Origin: Acinetobacter sp. WCHA55
Lineage (GTDB): Bacteria; Pseudomonadota; Gammaproteobacteria; Pseudomonadales; Moraxellaceae
Direction: 5' to 3'
Assembly: GCF_002165305.2 (NCBI RefSeq)
Contig: NZ_CP032286.1
Coordinates: forward strand, 1,736,001-1,800,000
Length of the DNA stretch: 64,000 nt
Within the stretch, counting starts at the first letter, position 1. Each line of letters starts with the position of its first letter. Made by a program: the position numbers and the translations under genes. This document shows, in pieces, positions 27,603 to 35,697 of the stretch. The notes beneath the pieces were generated by a model. The model searched no databases. It worked only from the letters and a program-made list of their open reading frames with translations, and was not told the DNA's origin.

Positions 27603-29453
27603 ATGTTCAAATGGTTTGAAAAACGTGTTGATCCCTATCCAGAAGAAGGTTTAAACCAACCTTTACCGACCACGTTCTTTCCGTTTGTATGGCAGGCAGC
27701 TAAAGGTGTGCGTGGCTATTTGCTGATTTTGATTCTATTCACGGCTGGTGCTGCCAGCTTTGAAGCCTTGTTTTATGCCAAAATTGGTGACTTAGTGAAC
27801 TGGCTCAGTAAAAGCCAGCCAGAAACACTATTAGCGGAACATGGTTCAAATTTAGTCCTGTTATTCTGTATTTTACTGGCCAATATTTTATTTGCCAGTT
27901 TACAGTCGATTATTAAGCACCAAATATTATTTAGCACTTTTCCCATGCGTCTGCGCTGGCGCTTTCATAATTTATTACTGAAGCAAAGTCTCGACTTTTT
28001 TCACAATGATTTTGCAGGGCGACTCTCCGCAAAAGTCATGCAAACCGCACTGGCAATCCGTGAGTTCTGGGTCATTTTGGGTGACATGTTGGCATATGTG
28101 TTGATTTATTTTGTCACAGTCAATTTGGTGCTTGCCGCTATTTCCCCACTCCTAATATTGCCTTTACTAGTCTGGTTGGCATTGTTTATCTGCGCAGCAA
28201 ATTACTTCATCCCACGTTTGAGCAAAGTTTCAAATGAACAGGCTGATGCCCGAGCTGTGATGACTGGCCGTGTTACCGATGCTTATACCAATATCCAAAC
28301 AGTAAAGCTTTTTGCCCATGCAGGACGTGAAAGCTTATATGCTAAAGCCTCGATGCAGGAGTTTATGGTCACCGTCTATAAACAAATGCGTTTAGGTGCT
28401 AAATATGAAATCAGCATCCTATTTTTAAACATAGTGCTTTATGCAGGTGTACTGGGTACTGCAGTTTGGTTATGGATGAACGGGCGAGTTGAACTCGGTG
28501 TTATTGCTGCTGCAACGGCTATGATTTTAAAACTGAGCAGTATTGCCGAATTTATCATGTGGCAAACCTCAGCACTTTTTGAAAGTGTCGGCACCATTCA
28601 AGACGGCATGAAAACTCTCGGTCGTTCAATCACGATTCAAGACAAACCTGATGCCAAAGATCTTGAGGTTAAACAAGGTGTGATTGAGTTTAAAGATGTC
28701 ACTTTTGCATACAACAGTAAAAATGTCATCGATAATTTAAACCTACGTATTCAAGCTGGGGAAAAAATTGGGATCGTGGGTCGTTCTGGTGCAGGGAAAT
28801 CAACACTGATTCAACTATTACTGCATTTTTATCAATTGAAACAGGGTGAAATTTTAATTGATGGACAGAATATCGAAGATATCACCCAAGACAGTTTACG
28901 TCGTAATATTGCATTAGTGACTCAAGACACCTCCTTGCTACACCGTAGTGTCGCAGAAAATATTAAATATGGCCGTCCAAATGCCAGTGATGAAGAAATG
29001 TATGCTGCTGTACGTAAGGCCAAAGCAGAAGAGTTTATTCCTCAACTGACTGACTTACGTGGTAAATCAGGTTATGAAGCCTATGTTGGTGAACGTGGGG
29101 TGAAACTTTCAGGTGGCCAACGGCAGCGTATCGCCATTGCTCGTGTATTCTTGAAAGATGCACCGATTCTAATTTTAGATGAAGCCACCAGTGCCCTAGA
29201 CTCGGAAGTTGAAGCCGCAATTCAATCTAGCCTTGATGACTTAATGCAAGATAAAACGGTGATTGCGATTGCTCACCGTCTTTCAACCATTGCCCAAATG
29301 GATCGTTTGATTGTACTTGATGAAGGTCATATTGCAGAACAAGGCACACATGAAGAACTGATTCAAAAAAATGGTATCTATGCTCACCTTTGGCAGCGTC
29401 AAACAGGTGGATTTTTAACGGAACAGCATCCGATTAAAAAGAAAGAAGCCTAA
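27603..29453 (+). CDS. ABC exporter (fused membrane and ATPase domains)
   Basis: This 616-residue half-transporter has a six-helix membrane domain (about 35-330) and a C-terminal ATPase domain. The ATPase motifs are complete: Walker A GRSGAGKST, signature LSGGQRQRIAIAR, Walker B ILILDEATSALD and the switch His in AIAHRLSTI. It would work as a homodimer exporting a lipid, peptide or drug; the substrate cannot be told. The N-terminus contains a short hydrophilic extension before the first helix. It appears monocistronic, with a weak GGTCT hairpin upstream at about 27500 and an inverted repeat downstream at 29469-29516. Confidence 0.9.
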   Translation: MFKWFEKRVDPYPEEGLNQPLPTTFFPFVWQAAKGVRGYLLILILFTAGAASFEALFYAKIGDLVNWLSKSQPETLLAEHGSNLVLLFCILLANILFASLQSIIKHQILFSTFPMRLRWRFHNLLLKQSLDFFHNDFAGRLSAKVMQTALAIREFWVILGDMLAYVLIYFVTVNLVLAAISPLLILPLLVWLALFICAANYFIPRLSKVSNEQADARAVMTGRVTDAYTNIQTVKLFAHAGRESLYAKASMQEFMVTVYKQMRLGAKYEISILFLNIVLYAGVLGTAVWLWMNGRVELGVIAAATAMILKLSSIAEFIMWQTSALFESVGTIQDGMKTLGRSITIQDKPDAKDLEVKQGVIEFKDVTFAYNSKNVIDNLNLRIQAGEKIGIVGRSGAGKSTLIQLLLHFYQLKQGEILIDGQNIEDITQDSLRRNIALVTQDTSLLHRSVAENIKYGRPNASDEEMYAAVRKAKAEEFIPQLTDLRGKSGYEAYVGERGVKLSGGQRQRIAIARVFLKDAPILILDEATSALDSEVEAAIQSSLDDLMQDKTVIAIAHRLSTIAQMDRLIVLDEGHIAEQGTHEELIQKNGIYAHLWQRQTGGFLTEQHPIKKKEA

Positions 29454-29754
29454 CTTTAGTTTCTATTTTCAGCATGCTTAGATCATTATCCCAATAATTT
29501 AAGCGTGCTGATTTTGAAAAGATTTTACGTAATTTTGAGTATCATTTACTGAGCGTTGATTTTTATTGTGAGACTTATATTTTTGCTCAGAAATTTATGA
29601 TATTTATAATATCGTTCCACTAAATCAAAAATGAAAAGGATACTGAATTGCTAAGGCTGGGAGCATATTGTCCAACAATATGCTCCATGAATTTGAAATA
29701 TTCATGCCAATATAACTTCAGTTAGAAAAGAAAGAAAAATGCAATGGATCGCGC
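29454..29754. other. Intergenic region with two hairpins upstream of the AraC-type regulator
   Basis: These 301 bases contain an inverted repeat after the exporter gene (TCAGCATGCTTA with TAAGCGTGCTGA, 29469-29516, likely terminator) and the very strong hairpin at 29660-29686. No open frame is supported. Confidence 0.6.
29660..29686. repeat. Perfect 12-bp stem-loop before the AraC-type gene
   Basis: GGAGCATATTGT and its exact reverse complement flank a CCA loop. There is no T run on either side. It lies about 70 bp before the regulator start, so it may be an operator or a structure in its 5' untranslated region. Confidence 0.6.
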
Positions 29755-30783
29755 ATGAAAACAGTTTCACTTCGCCAAGATCAAGGAATTCCTGGTGTCT
29801 ATGGCTTATTGTTGTTAGATGTTGTGTCTCGTTGGGGCTATAACGCAGAGACCCTATTTTCCCCTTTTCAACTTACGAGTGAACAACTCGCGGAGCCTGA
29901 CTTTCGCATCCCCGTTCATACTGCCAATGAACTTGTGAAGTTGGCCAGTCGTCTCACTGGTGAGCCCACGCTTGGCTACCATCTAGGCACGCAAATGCGT
30001 ATTTCAATTCATGGCTTCATTGGCTACGCCATTATGACAACTCATGATATTGGCGAAGCCTTGGTACTCGCTAACCGTTTTATTCAACTGCGCATGCCTT
30101 TTTTGCAGCTTTTCTTTTCCACCTTTGGGGAAAAAGCGACTTTACAATTACGCTGTGATGTCGATATAGAGCCGTTGCGTACCGATATTGCGATCAGTAT
30201 TATCTTTGGTATTGTTTCGATGAGTAAGGCACTCACTGGCATTGAAAATCTGGCTGGGGAAATTGATTTTGATTTTCCAGAACCTGAAGGCTTTGATCGC
30301 TATCGTGCAAAGCTGCCTAACCATAGTGTTCGCTTTGATCAACCACATCTACTTTTGAGTTTTGATAAGCATTATCTAGGCTTTAAAATGGTTAATGCTG
30401 ACCCACTTGCAAGCCAAATAGCCATTAATCAATGTGAAGCTGAACTCTCAGCCATGGGCGAACGTCGAAGATTATCGATGCGTGTTCGTGACATTTTGAC
30501 GCACTCAGAACAACACTATTTAAGCATCGAGCACGTAGCAGACCTCTTACACATGTCTGATCGTACACTGAAACGCCAATTGGCTGCTGAAAGCACGTCC
30601 TTTTCCACCATTGTGGATGAAGTACGTTACCGTCATGCCACATCACTTTTATCACGGACAGACTACAGCTTAGAACAAATTGCGGATGAACTGGGATATA
30701 GTGATGTGGCGAATTTTAGCCGAGCCTTTAAGCGTTGGAGTGGACGTAGCCCGAGCAATTGGCGTAAAGATCCGTATTTATAG
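29755..30783 (+). CDS. AraC-family transcriptional regulator
   Basis: This 342-residue protein has an N-terminal arabinose-binding-like domain of the OruR/ArgR-related class (about 20-210) and a C-terminal AraC/XylS double helix-turn-helix (about 240-340). The DNA-binding part shows SIEHVADLLHMSDRTLKRQL and LEQIADELGYSDVANFSRAFKRWSGRSP. The effector and targets are unknown. It is followed by gcvH after 71 bp on the same strand, but that gene has its own good ribosome site and may be independent. Confidence 0.9.
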   Translation: MKTVSLRQDQGIPGVYGLLLLDVVSRWGYNAETLFSPFQLTSEQLAEPDFRIPVHTANELVKLASRLTGEPTLGYHLGTQMRISIHGFIGYAIMTTHDIGEALVLANRFIQLRMPFLQLFFSTFGEKATLQLRCDVDIEPLRTDIAISIIFGIVSMSKALTGIENLAGEIDFDFPEPEGFDRYRAKLPNHSVRFDQPHLLLSFDKHYLGFKMVNADPLASQIAINQCEAELSAMGERRRLSMRVRDILTHSEQHYLSIEHVADLLHMSDRTLKRQLAAESTSFSTIVDEVRYRHATSLLSRTDYSLEQIADELGYSDVANFSRAFKRWSGRSPSNWRKDPYL

Positions 30784-30854
30784 ATCTTTTGTTTTGGTAG
30801 AAAAGCATGTATAAATCATGCGAAAAATGATTTTTGTATTTTAAGGAGTTATTC

Positions 30855-31229
30855 ATGAATCATCCTTCAGAATTGAAGTATGCAAGTACACATGAATGGG
30901 TGCGTATTGAAGGTGATCTTGTTGTAACTGGTATTTCAGACCATGCACAGGATGCTTTAGGCGATTTAGTCTATGTTGAAACACCAGAAGTTGGTCAACA
31001 AATCACTGCGGGCGAGCAAGCAGGTGTAGTTGAATCTGTAAAAACAGCTTCTGATATTCATGCACCTGTTTCTGGTACCGTGGTAGAAATCAATACCAAT
31101 CTGGAAGATGATCCTGACTTCGTCAATGATGACCCTTATGGGAAAGGTTGGATTTATAAAATTAAACCAGATAATATCGCAGATGTAGAACAGCTCCTTT
31201 CAAGCACGGCCTATGAAGCAGGTCTATAA
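30855..31229 (+). CDS. gcvH: Glycine cleavage system H protein
   Basis: This 124-residue lipoyl carrier shuttles the methylamine group between P, T and L proteins during glycine breakdown. The lipoylation site ESVKTASDI is intact, with the acceptor Lys at residue 63. AAGGAG lies 8 nt before the chosen ATG at 30855, so the seven upstream codons of the frame are not used. No gcvP or gcvT lies nearby, so gcvH is isolated here; H protein also serves lipoate relay. A strong terminator follows. Confidence 0.96.
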   Translation: MNHPSELKYASTHEWVRIEGDLVVTGISDHAQDALGDLVYVETPEVGQQITAGEQAGVVESVKTASDIHAPVSGTVVEINTNLEDDPDFVNDDPYGKGWIYKIKPDNIADVEQLLSSTAYEAGL

Positions 31230-31252
31230 GGCTAGTATTCATATTTATAGCT

Positions 31253-31282
31253 CAAAAAATCAGTCTGCGGACTGATTTTTTA
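31253..31282 (+). terminator. Intrinsic terminator after gcvH
   Basis: The arms AAAATCAGTC and GACTGATTTT with a 4-nt loop are flanked by A and T runs. Confidence 0.9.
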
Positions 31283-31488
31283 CAACTATCGTCTTATTTT
31301 GATAAATTCACTCGATATTTACATATTCAACTCGCTTAAACACCAGCGTTTATTACTATAATTATACTTTTCACGTGCATTATCTTATAATTTGGTTATT
31401 CTAATATCACAGCCGTGACCTAGCTCCTGCATAAAATAATAGCAACAGCTCACGCCCTGTGGCCTCATCTTCGAACCAAAGGTTCTGC

Positions 31489-32667
31489 ATGTCTGCTCTT
31501 AATTCATCATCGCTATGGAATAAATCTTTTATTCTTTGCTTAGCTAATAATCTGTTTTTGTTCATTTTTTATTTTTCGCAGACCTCAATCCTCCCAATCT
31601 ATATTTTGAATGATTTGGGTGGAAACCTTGCACAAGCAGGCTTAGCCATGACCTTGTTCATGGCATCGTCTATTGCAGTTCGTCCTTTTAGCGGACTCAT
31701 TATTGAAAAATTTGGCAATAAGAAAACGCTTTTTATCGCAGAAGCCCTATTTTGTTTGTTTTCCTTGGCCTATTTATTTGCCGATAATTTACAACTGTTG
31801 TTACTGATTCGTTTTCTGCAGGGCATTTGGTTCAGTATCGTCACCACAGTTGCCGTACCTATCGTTAATGAGTTTATTCCAGAAAAACGTAAAGGCGAAG
31901 GCATGGGCTATTTTGTCATGTCGATTAATCTAGGGATTGTACTTGGGCCATTCCTCGGTTTAACCTTGATCCAGTCTGTATCCTACCCACTGGTCGCAGG
32001 GATTTTGGCGTTTAGTGTCTGTCTCGGTTTCTTGTTTTGCTTCTTTATCCCAATTCAGCAGGCCACTCAAAAATTGACACCCGCCGTGAAACGCAAGCTC
32101 AGTATCCATGACTTTGTTGAAACCAAAGCCTTGAATATTTCAATTATGGGCATGATGGTTTCTTTTTCCTATGCCAGTATCATGTCGTTCATTTCAACTT
32201 ATGCAGAGTCTAAACATCTGCTGAACTATGCGAGCCTATTTTTTATCGTCTTTGCAATTTCCATGATGAGTCTACGCCCTTTTACAGGCAAAGTTTATGA
32301 CCGTCACGGTGCAAGTTATGTGATTTACCCAGCGATTATATTATTTAGCTTAGGGCTTGTGATTCTTAGTCAGATTCAATCTCTGACAGGTTTGCTAGTT
32401 GCAGCTGTATGTGTAGGCATGGGTTTTGGTTCTGCACAGCCTTGTCTGCAAACTTTAGCTATTCAAAGTGCAGAAAAGCAGCGGATTGGTCATGCAACCT
32501 CCACGTTCTTTACTATGTATGACTTAGGTATTGCTCTTGGGTCTGTATTGTTGGGTATACTCATTTCTAAGCAAGGTTATAGCTTCAGCTATATGTTCTG
32601 TGCACTGACGACCGTTTTAAGTTTATTTTTCTATGCCTTTATCGCGAATAGAAAGAAACCCGCTTAA
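31489..32667 (+). CDS. Major facilitator superfamily transporter
   Basis: This MFS permease of about 392 residues has 12 predicted membrane helices. The first cytoplasmic loop motif is visible as RPFSGLIIEKFGNKK, and its second-half counterpart as RPFTGKVYDRHG. The substrate is not evident; it resembles drug/small-molecule efflux members of the MFS_1 family. A GTG at 31459 opens the frame, but AAAGG precedes the ATG at 31489, which is chosen. It is convergent with pilU and is not part of an obvious operon. Confidence 0.88.
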   Translation: MSALNSSSLWNKSFILCLANNLFLFIFYFSQTSILPIYILNDLGGNLAQAGLAMTLFMASSIAVRPFSGLIIEKFGNKKTLFIAEALFCLFSLAYLFADNLQLLLLIRFLQGIWFSIVTTVAVPIVNEFIPEKRKGEGMGYFVMSINLGIVLGPFLGLTLIQSVSYPLVAGILAFSVCLGFLFCFFIPIQQATQKLTPAVKRKLSIHDFVETKALNISIMGMMVSFSYASIMSFISTYAESKHLLNYASLFFIVFAISMMSLRPFTGKVYDRHGASYVIYPAIILFSLGLVILSQIQSLTGLLVAAVCVGMGFGSAQPCLQTLAIQSAEKQRIGHATSTFFTMYDLGIALGSVLLGILISKQGYSFSYMFCALTTVLSLFFYAFIANRKKPA

Positions 32668-32714
32668 AATACCAGTCCGTATGCGTATAGGAAAGAACAT
32701 ACGGACTCAGGAAT

Positions 32715-33908
32715 TTAGGCGTCAGCCTTCTCCTCTTCAGCTTCTTTGTTCTTTTCAGCAACCGCTTGATCAAAAGACAAAGCACTATTTGAGTTTAACT
32801 GCGGGTTGGCACGACTACTCTTTAATTTAATCTGTAGGCGTAATTCATTGACCGAGTCCGCATTTCGTAGCGCTTCTTCATAAGAGATTGCACCTTGATT
32901 GTATAAATCAAACAAAGCTTGGTCGAAGGTCTGCATACCGAGCTCTCGTGATTTTGACATCACTTCTTTCAGTTCATGGAAATTCCCTTTAAGGATCAAG
33001 TCTGACATCAACGGCGTATTGAGCATGATTTCAACTGCTGCTCGGCGGCCACGTCCATCTTCAGTTCGTACCAAGCGCTGTGAAATAATCGCTTTCATAT
33101 TGGAGGATAAGTCCATCAAAAGTTGATTGCGACGTTCATCTGGGAAAAAGTTAATAATACGATCTAAAGCCTGATTTGCATTATTGGCATGCAGTGTCCC
33201 AAGACATAAGTGGCCTGTTTCTGCAAAAGCTATAGCATGCTCCATAGTCTCCGTGTCACGAATCTCACCAATTAAAATGACATCGGGTGCTTGGCGCAGA
33301 GTATTTTTCAAAGCATTGTGCCAAGAGTGACAGTCCACACCTACTTCTCGATGAGTAATCATCGATTTCTTATGTTTGTGAACATACTCCACTGGGTCTT
33401 CAACTGTAATAATGTGCCCTGCCGAGTTCTCATTTCGATGATCAATCATCGCTGCCAAAGACGTAGATTTACCTGACCCTGTACCACCAACAACGAGTAC
33501 TAAACCACGTTTTTCCATAATTACGTCTTTTAAAGACGTTGGAAGTTGTAATTTAGTGAAGTTAGGAATTTCCGCAGTAATCGTACGAATCACCATACCT
33601 ACATGCAGTTGCTGCTGAAAAACATTGACACGAAAACGCGAAACATTGGGAACGCTAATTGCAAAATTACACTCAAGCTCGGTTTCGAACTCTAATCGTT
33701 GCTTCTCATTCATTAAACTATAAGCAAAGAGTTTGGTCTGATCAGATGGCAAGTTTTGTTGACCGAGCGGCTTCATGAGGCCCTGATGCTTAATACTTGG
33801 CGGAAAGTCTGCAGATATAAATAAGTCTGAACCACCATACTCAACCACTTTGCTAAGCATGTGAAACATCATCCGACGGGCTTCTTCTAAAAGTTCTGCA
33901 GAATACAT
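32715..33908 (-). CDS. pilU: Type IV pilus retraction ATPase PilU
   Basis: This 397-residue hexameric ATPase powers pilus retraction, normally with PilT. Walker A GGTGSGKST is at residues 141-149, the Walker B region is DVILIGEIRD, and the His box is HLCLGTLHANNANQALDRIINFF. The ELGMQTFDQALFDLYNQGAISYEEAL tail and the acidic Ala/Glu-rich C-terminus of about 35 residues match PilU rather than PilT. pilT, usually adjacent, is not here: the upstream gene encodes DAHP synthase. It could therefore be a separately placed PilU or a second paralogue. Confidence 0.9.
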   Translation of the reverse strand: MYSAELLEEARRMMFHMLSKVVEYGGSDLFISADFPPSIKHQGLMKPLGQQNLPSDQTKLFAYSLMNEKQRLEFETELECNFAISVPNVSRFRVNVFQQQLHVGMVIRTITAEIPNFTKLQLPTSLKDVIMEKRGLVLVVGGTGSGKSTSLAAMIDHRNENSAGHIITVEDPVEYVHKHKKSMITHREVGVDCHSWHNALKNTLRQAPDVILIGEIRDTETMEHAIAFAETGHLCLGTLHANNANQALDRIINFFPDERRNQLLMDLSSNMKAIISQRLVRTEDGRGRRAAVEIMLNTPLMSDLILKGNFHELKEVMSKSRELGMQTFDQALFDLYNQGAISYEEALRNADSVNELRLQIKLKSSRANPQLNSNSALSFDQAVAEKNKEAEEEKADA

Positions 33909-34102
33909 AGTGTTCTCTAAAAATTAGTGCAAATAGCTGACTTAAAAAGCATTTCTTTTATTCAAAATACAATCTTTTATCGTGTTCTTTCAGGTTACTG
34001 ATTTTGCATAAGTTTATGCTCTAGCTCAACCTAATTTATGGTTTACTAAATAACTTTTGCTTAATTTTCAATTTACTATCTTCATTTATTGAACTGTATC
34101 AC

Positions 34103-34132
34103 AAAAAAAGACCTTTCAATGAAAGGTCTTTT
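34103..34132 (-). terminator. Intrinsic terminator after the DAHP synthase gene
   Basis: The arms AAGACCTTTC and GAAAGGTCTT form a tight hairpin flanked by a T run on the minus strand. Confidence 0.88.
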
Positions 34133-34144
34133 CTGCTGAACTTA

Positions 34145-35206
34145 TTAAGCACTACGTTGAATGGCATGGCAGCGTAATGTATCAGCAATCTCTAAGAGGA
34201 CTTGCTCGGTTTTTTCCCAACCTAAACAGCCATCGGTAACAGACTGACCATAGATCATGTCATCTGAAATTTTCTGATTGCCATCAACCAAATGACTTTC
34301 AAGCATGACCCCACACACTTTGCTTTGCTTGCGTTCCGCAACAATGCTACGCAGTACATCGGGTTGATTGAGTGGATTTTTACTACTATTGCCATGGCTA
34401 CAGTCAATAACCAAAGCGGGTAATCCACCTTGGACTTTATCTTGTATACGGCGAATATCTGCTAAGGCATAGTTAGGCCCTGAGTTCGCACCACGTAAAA
34501 TCAAGTGCGGCTTTGGATTTCCTTGAGACTGAAGCATACATGCCATGCCTTGCTGCCCAATTCCCATGAACTGGTGCGGGTTTGATGCAGACTGAATCGC
34601 ATCCAATGCAATTTGAATTGAACCATCTGTGCCATTTTTGAAACCAATGCTGAACGGCATATGACTCGAAATTTCACGGTGAATCTGCGACTCACTGGTA
34701 CGTGCTCCAATAGCTCCCCATGCCAACAGATCATCGAAATAAGCAGTCGCCACCGGGCTTAAAATTTCTGTAGCAATTGGTAAGCCCATTTCAATAATAG
34801 CTAAATACAATGCTCGAGACTGCTCTAATCCCAACTGCATATTGGAAGATCCATCGAGTAGAGGATCGTATAAAAAACCTTTCCAACCCACTGTTGTCCG
34901 TGGTTTTTCAATATAAGCTCGCATTACGAAGAAAATCTGATCTGAAACTTTGGTTTGTAGTTGTTTTAATTTTTCAGCATATTCTAAAACCGCAATAGGG
35001 TCATGAATGGAACACGGGCCAGTAATGACCATTAAACGAGGGTCTTTGCCCTCTAATATATTTTGAATGGTTTGACGCTGTTCAGCAATTTGTAATTTTA
35101 ATGGTGCTAAAAGTGGTAACTGTGCTTTGAGTTGCTGTGGCAAACTTAAAAGTGTTTCTTGAGCTGTCGTTTGAGTACTTTGTAGTGCAGTATTTAGAAC
35201 ATTCAT
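34145..35206 (-). CDS. 3-deoxy-7-phosphoheptulonate (DAHP) synthase, class I
   Basis: This 353-residue enzyme condenses phosphoenolpyruvate and erythrose 4-phosphate, the entry of the shikimate pathway. It has the class I AroF/G/H signature: MVITGPCSIHDP, MRAYIEKPRTTVGWKGFLYDP, GARTSESQIHRE and VIDCSHGNSSKNP with metal-binding residues. Isozyme type (Phe, Tyr or Trp sensitive) cannot be told from sequence alone. Its long leader, with two aromatic-rich peptides and a terminator/antiterminator pair, shows regulation by charged aromatic tRNAs. A hairpin with arms GGACTG and CAGTCC (35222-35240) abuts its ribosome site AAAGGA. Confidence 0.95.
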   Translation of the reverse strand: MNVLNTALQSTQTTAQETLLSLPQQLKAQLPLLAPLKLQIAEQRQTIQNILEGKDPRLMVITGPCSIHDPIAVLEYAEKLKQLQTKVSDQIFFVMRAYIEKPRTTVGWKGFLYDPLLDGSSNMQLGLEQSRALYLAIIEMGLPIATEILSPVATAYFDDLLAWGAIGARTSESQIHREISSHMPFSIGFKNGTDGSIQIALDAIQSASNPHQFMGIGQQGMACMLQSQGNPKPHLILRGANSGPNYALADIRRIQDKVQGGLPALVIDCSHGNSSKNPLNQPDVLRSIVAERKQSKVCGVMLESHLVDGNQKISDDMIYGQSVTDGCLGWEKTEQVLLEIADTLRCHAIQRSA

Positions 35207-35246
35207 TGGTTTGTATCCTTTGGACTGTAGTCTTCAGTCCGATCTT

Positions 35247-35351
35247 TTATTTGAGCGTTATGGGTCTAATGGATTGCTGGGCTAAAGTCATAAATTGACT
35301 AAAGTAAAACCAATAAAAGTTGCTAAAGTATGAATAGTTAGTTGTTTTCAT
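35247..35351 (-). CDS. Leader peptide 2 upstream of DAHP synthase (aromatic-rich)
   Basis: This 34-codon frame begins MKTTNYSYFSNFYWFYFSQF and has 4 Tyr, 6 Phe and 1 Trp in its first 20 residues, far beyond chance. TTTTGGAG lies at proper distance before the ATG. It lies after the terminator of the first attenuator and ends 40 nt before the DAHP synthase ATG, just ahead of the GGACTG/CAGTCC hairpin. Ribosome stalling on its Tyr/Phe/Trp codons could alter that hairpin or access to the next ribosome site. No T run follows the hairpin, so control at translation or by Rho is more likely than intrinsic termination. Confidence 0.78.
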   Translation of the reverse strand: MKTTNYSYFSNFYWFYFSQFMTLAQQSIRPITLK

Positions 35352-35385
35352 GAAGTACTCCAAAATTTATTAAAACAGCAGATAT

Positions 35386-35416
35386 AAAAAAACCTGATCA
35401 GGGTTGCCGATCAGGT
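35386..35416 (-). terminator. Attenuator terminator between the two leader peptides
   Basis: The minus-strand arms ACCTGATC and GATCAGGT with a 9-nt loop are followed by seven T. Its 5' arm and loop overlap the 3' arm of an upstream antiterminator (GGTTGCC paired with GGCAACC). Confidence 0.88.
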
Positions 35417-35463
35417 ATTAACTAGGTGGGCAACCTTTTTGATGCCCGAACGCATTCAGGCAA

Positions 35464-35520
35464 TTATCTAAATTGCCAAAAGTAATAAGTTGCGTTAGAG
35501 GTTACAGGTTGCTTTAACAT
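35464..35520 (-). CDS. Leader peptide 1 upstream of DAHP synthase
   Basis: This short frame encodes MLKQPVTSNATYYFWQFR. Codons 12-15 are Tyr-Tyr-Phe-Trp and codon 17 is Phe, the control-codon cluster expected of an attenuator. A hairpin (GGCAATT with AATTGCC) overlaps codon 15 to the stop. The antiterminator and terminator lie 29-80 nt further on. The ribosome site is weak (GAAG). The position relative to the terminator is like that of the pheA and trp leader peptides of enterobacteria. Confidence 0.82.
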   Translation of the reverse strand: MLKQPVTSNATYYFWQFR

Positions 35521-35697
35521 TTTTATATCTTCAAAAATATGTCATCTGAAATTTAAAATACGCTGATTTTTTTGCTTTTACAACACTTTTTTATGCAAAA
35601 ATTCAGTTCTATATCATTTAAGCTACTATCTTCACTTTTAACTGAATGGCCTAATCATATTTGAGCTCATGAGAATAGCTGCAATATAAAGCCAAGC

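Larger units (their letters stand above)
35222..35520 (-). promoter_or_regulatory. Tandem aromatic-amino-acid attenuator leader of the DAHP synthase gene
   Basis: On the minus strand, in transcription order, the leader holds six elements. They are leader peptide 1 (35520-35464), hairpin A overlapping its end (35477-35459), competing hairpin B (35461-35444), an antiterminator stem GGTTGCC/GGCAACC (35435-35429 with 35408-35402), an intrinsic terminator (35416-35386), and leader peptide 2 (35351-35247). A small hairpin next to the gene's ribosome site comes last. The antiterminator and terminator share bases 35402-35408, so they exclude each other. This is the layout of ribosome-mediated attenuation, apparently in two stages. 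Confidence 0.82.
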
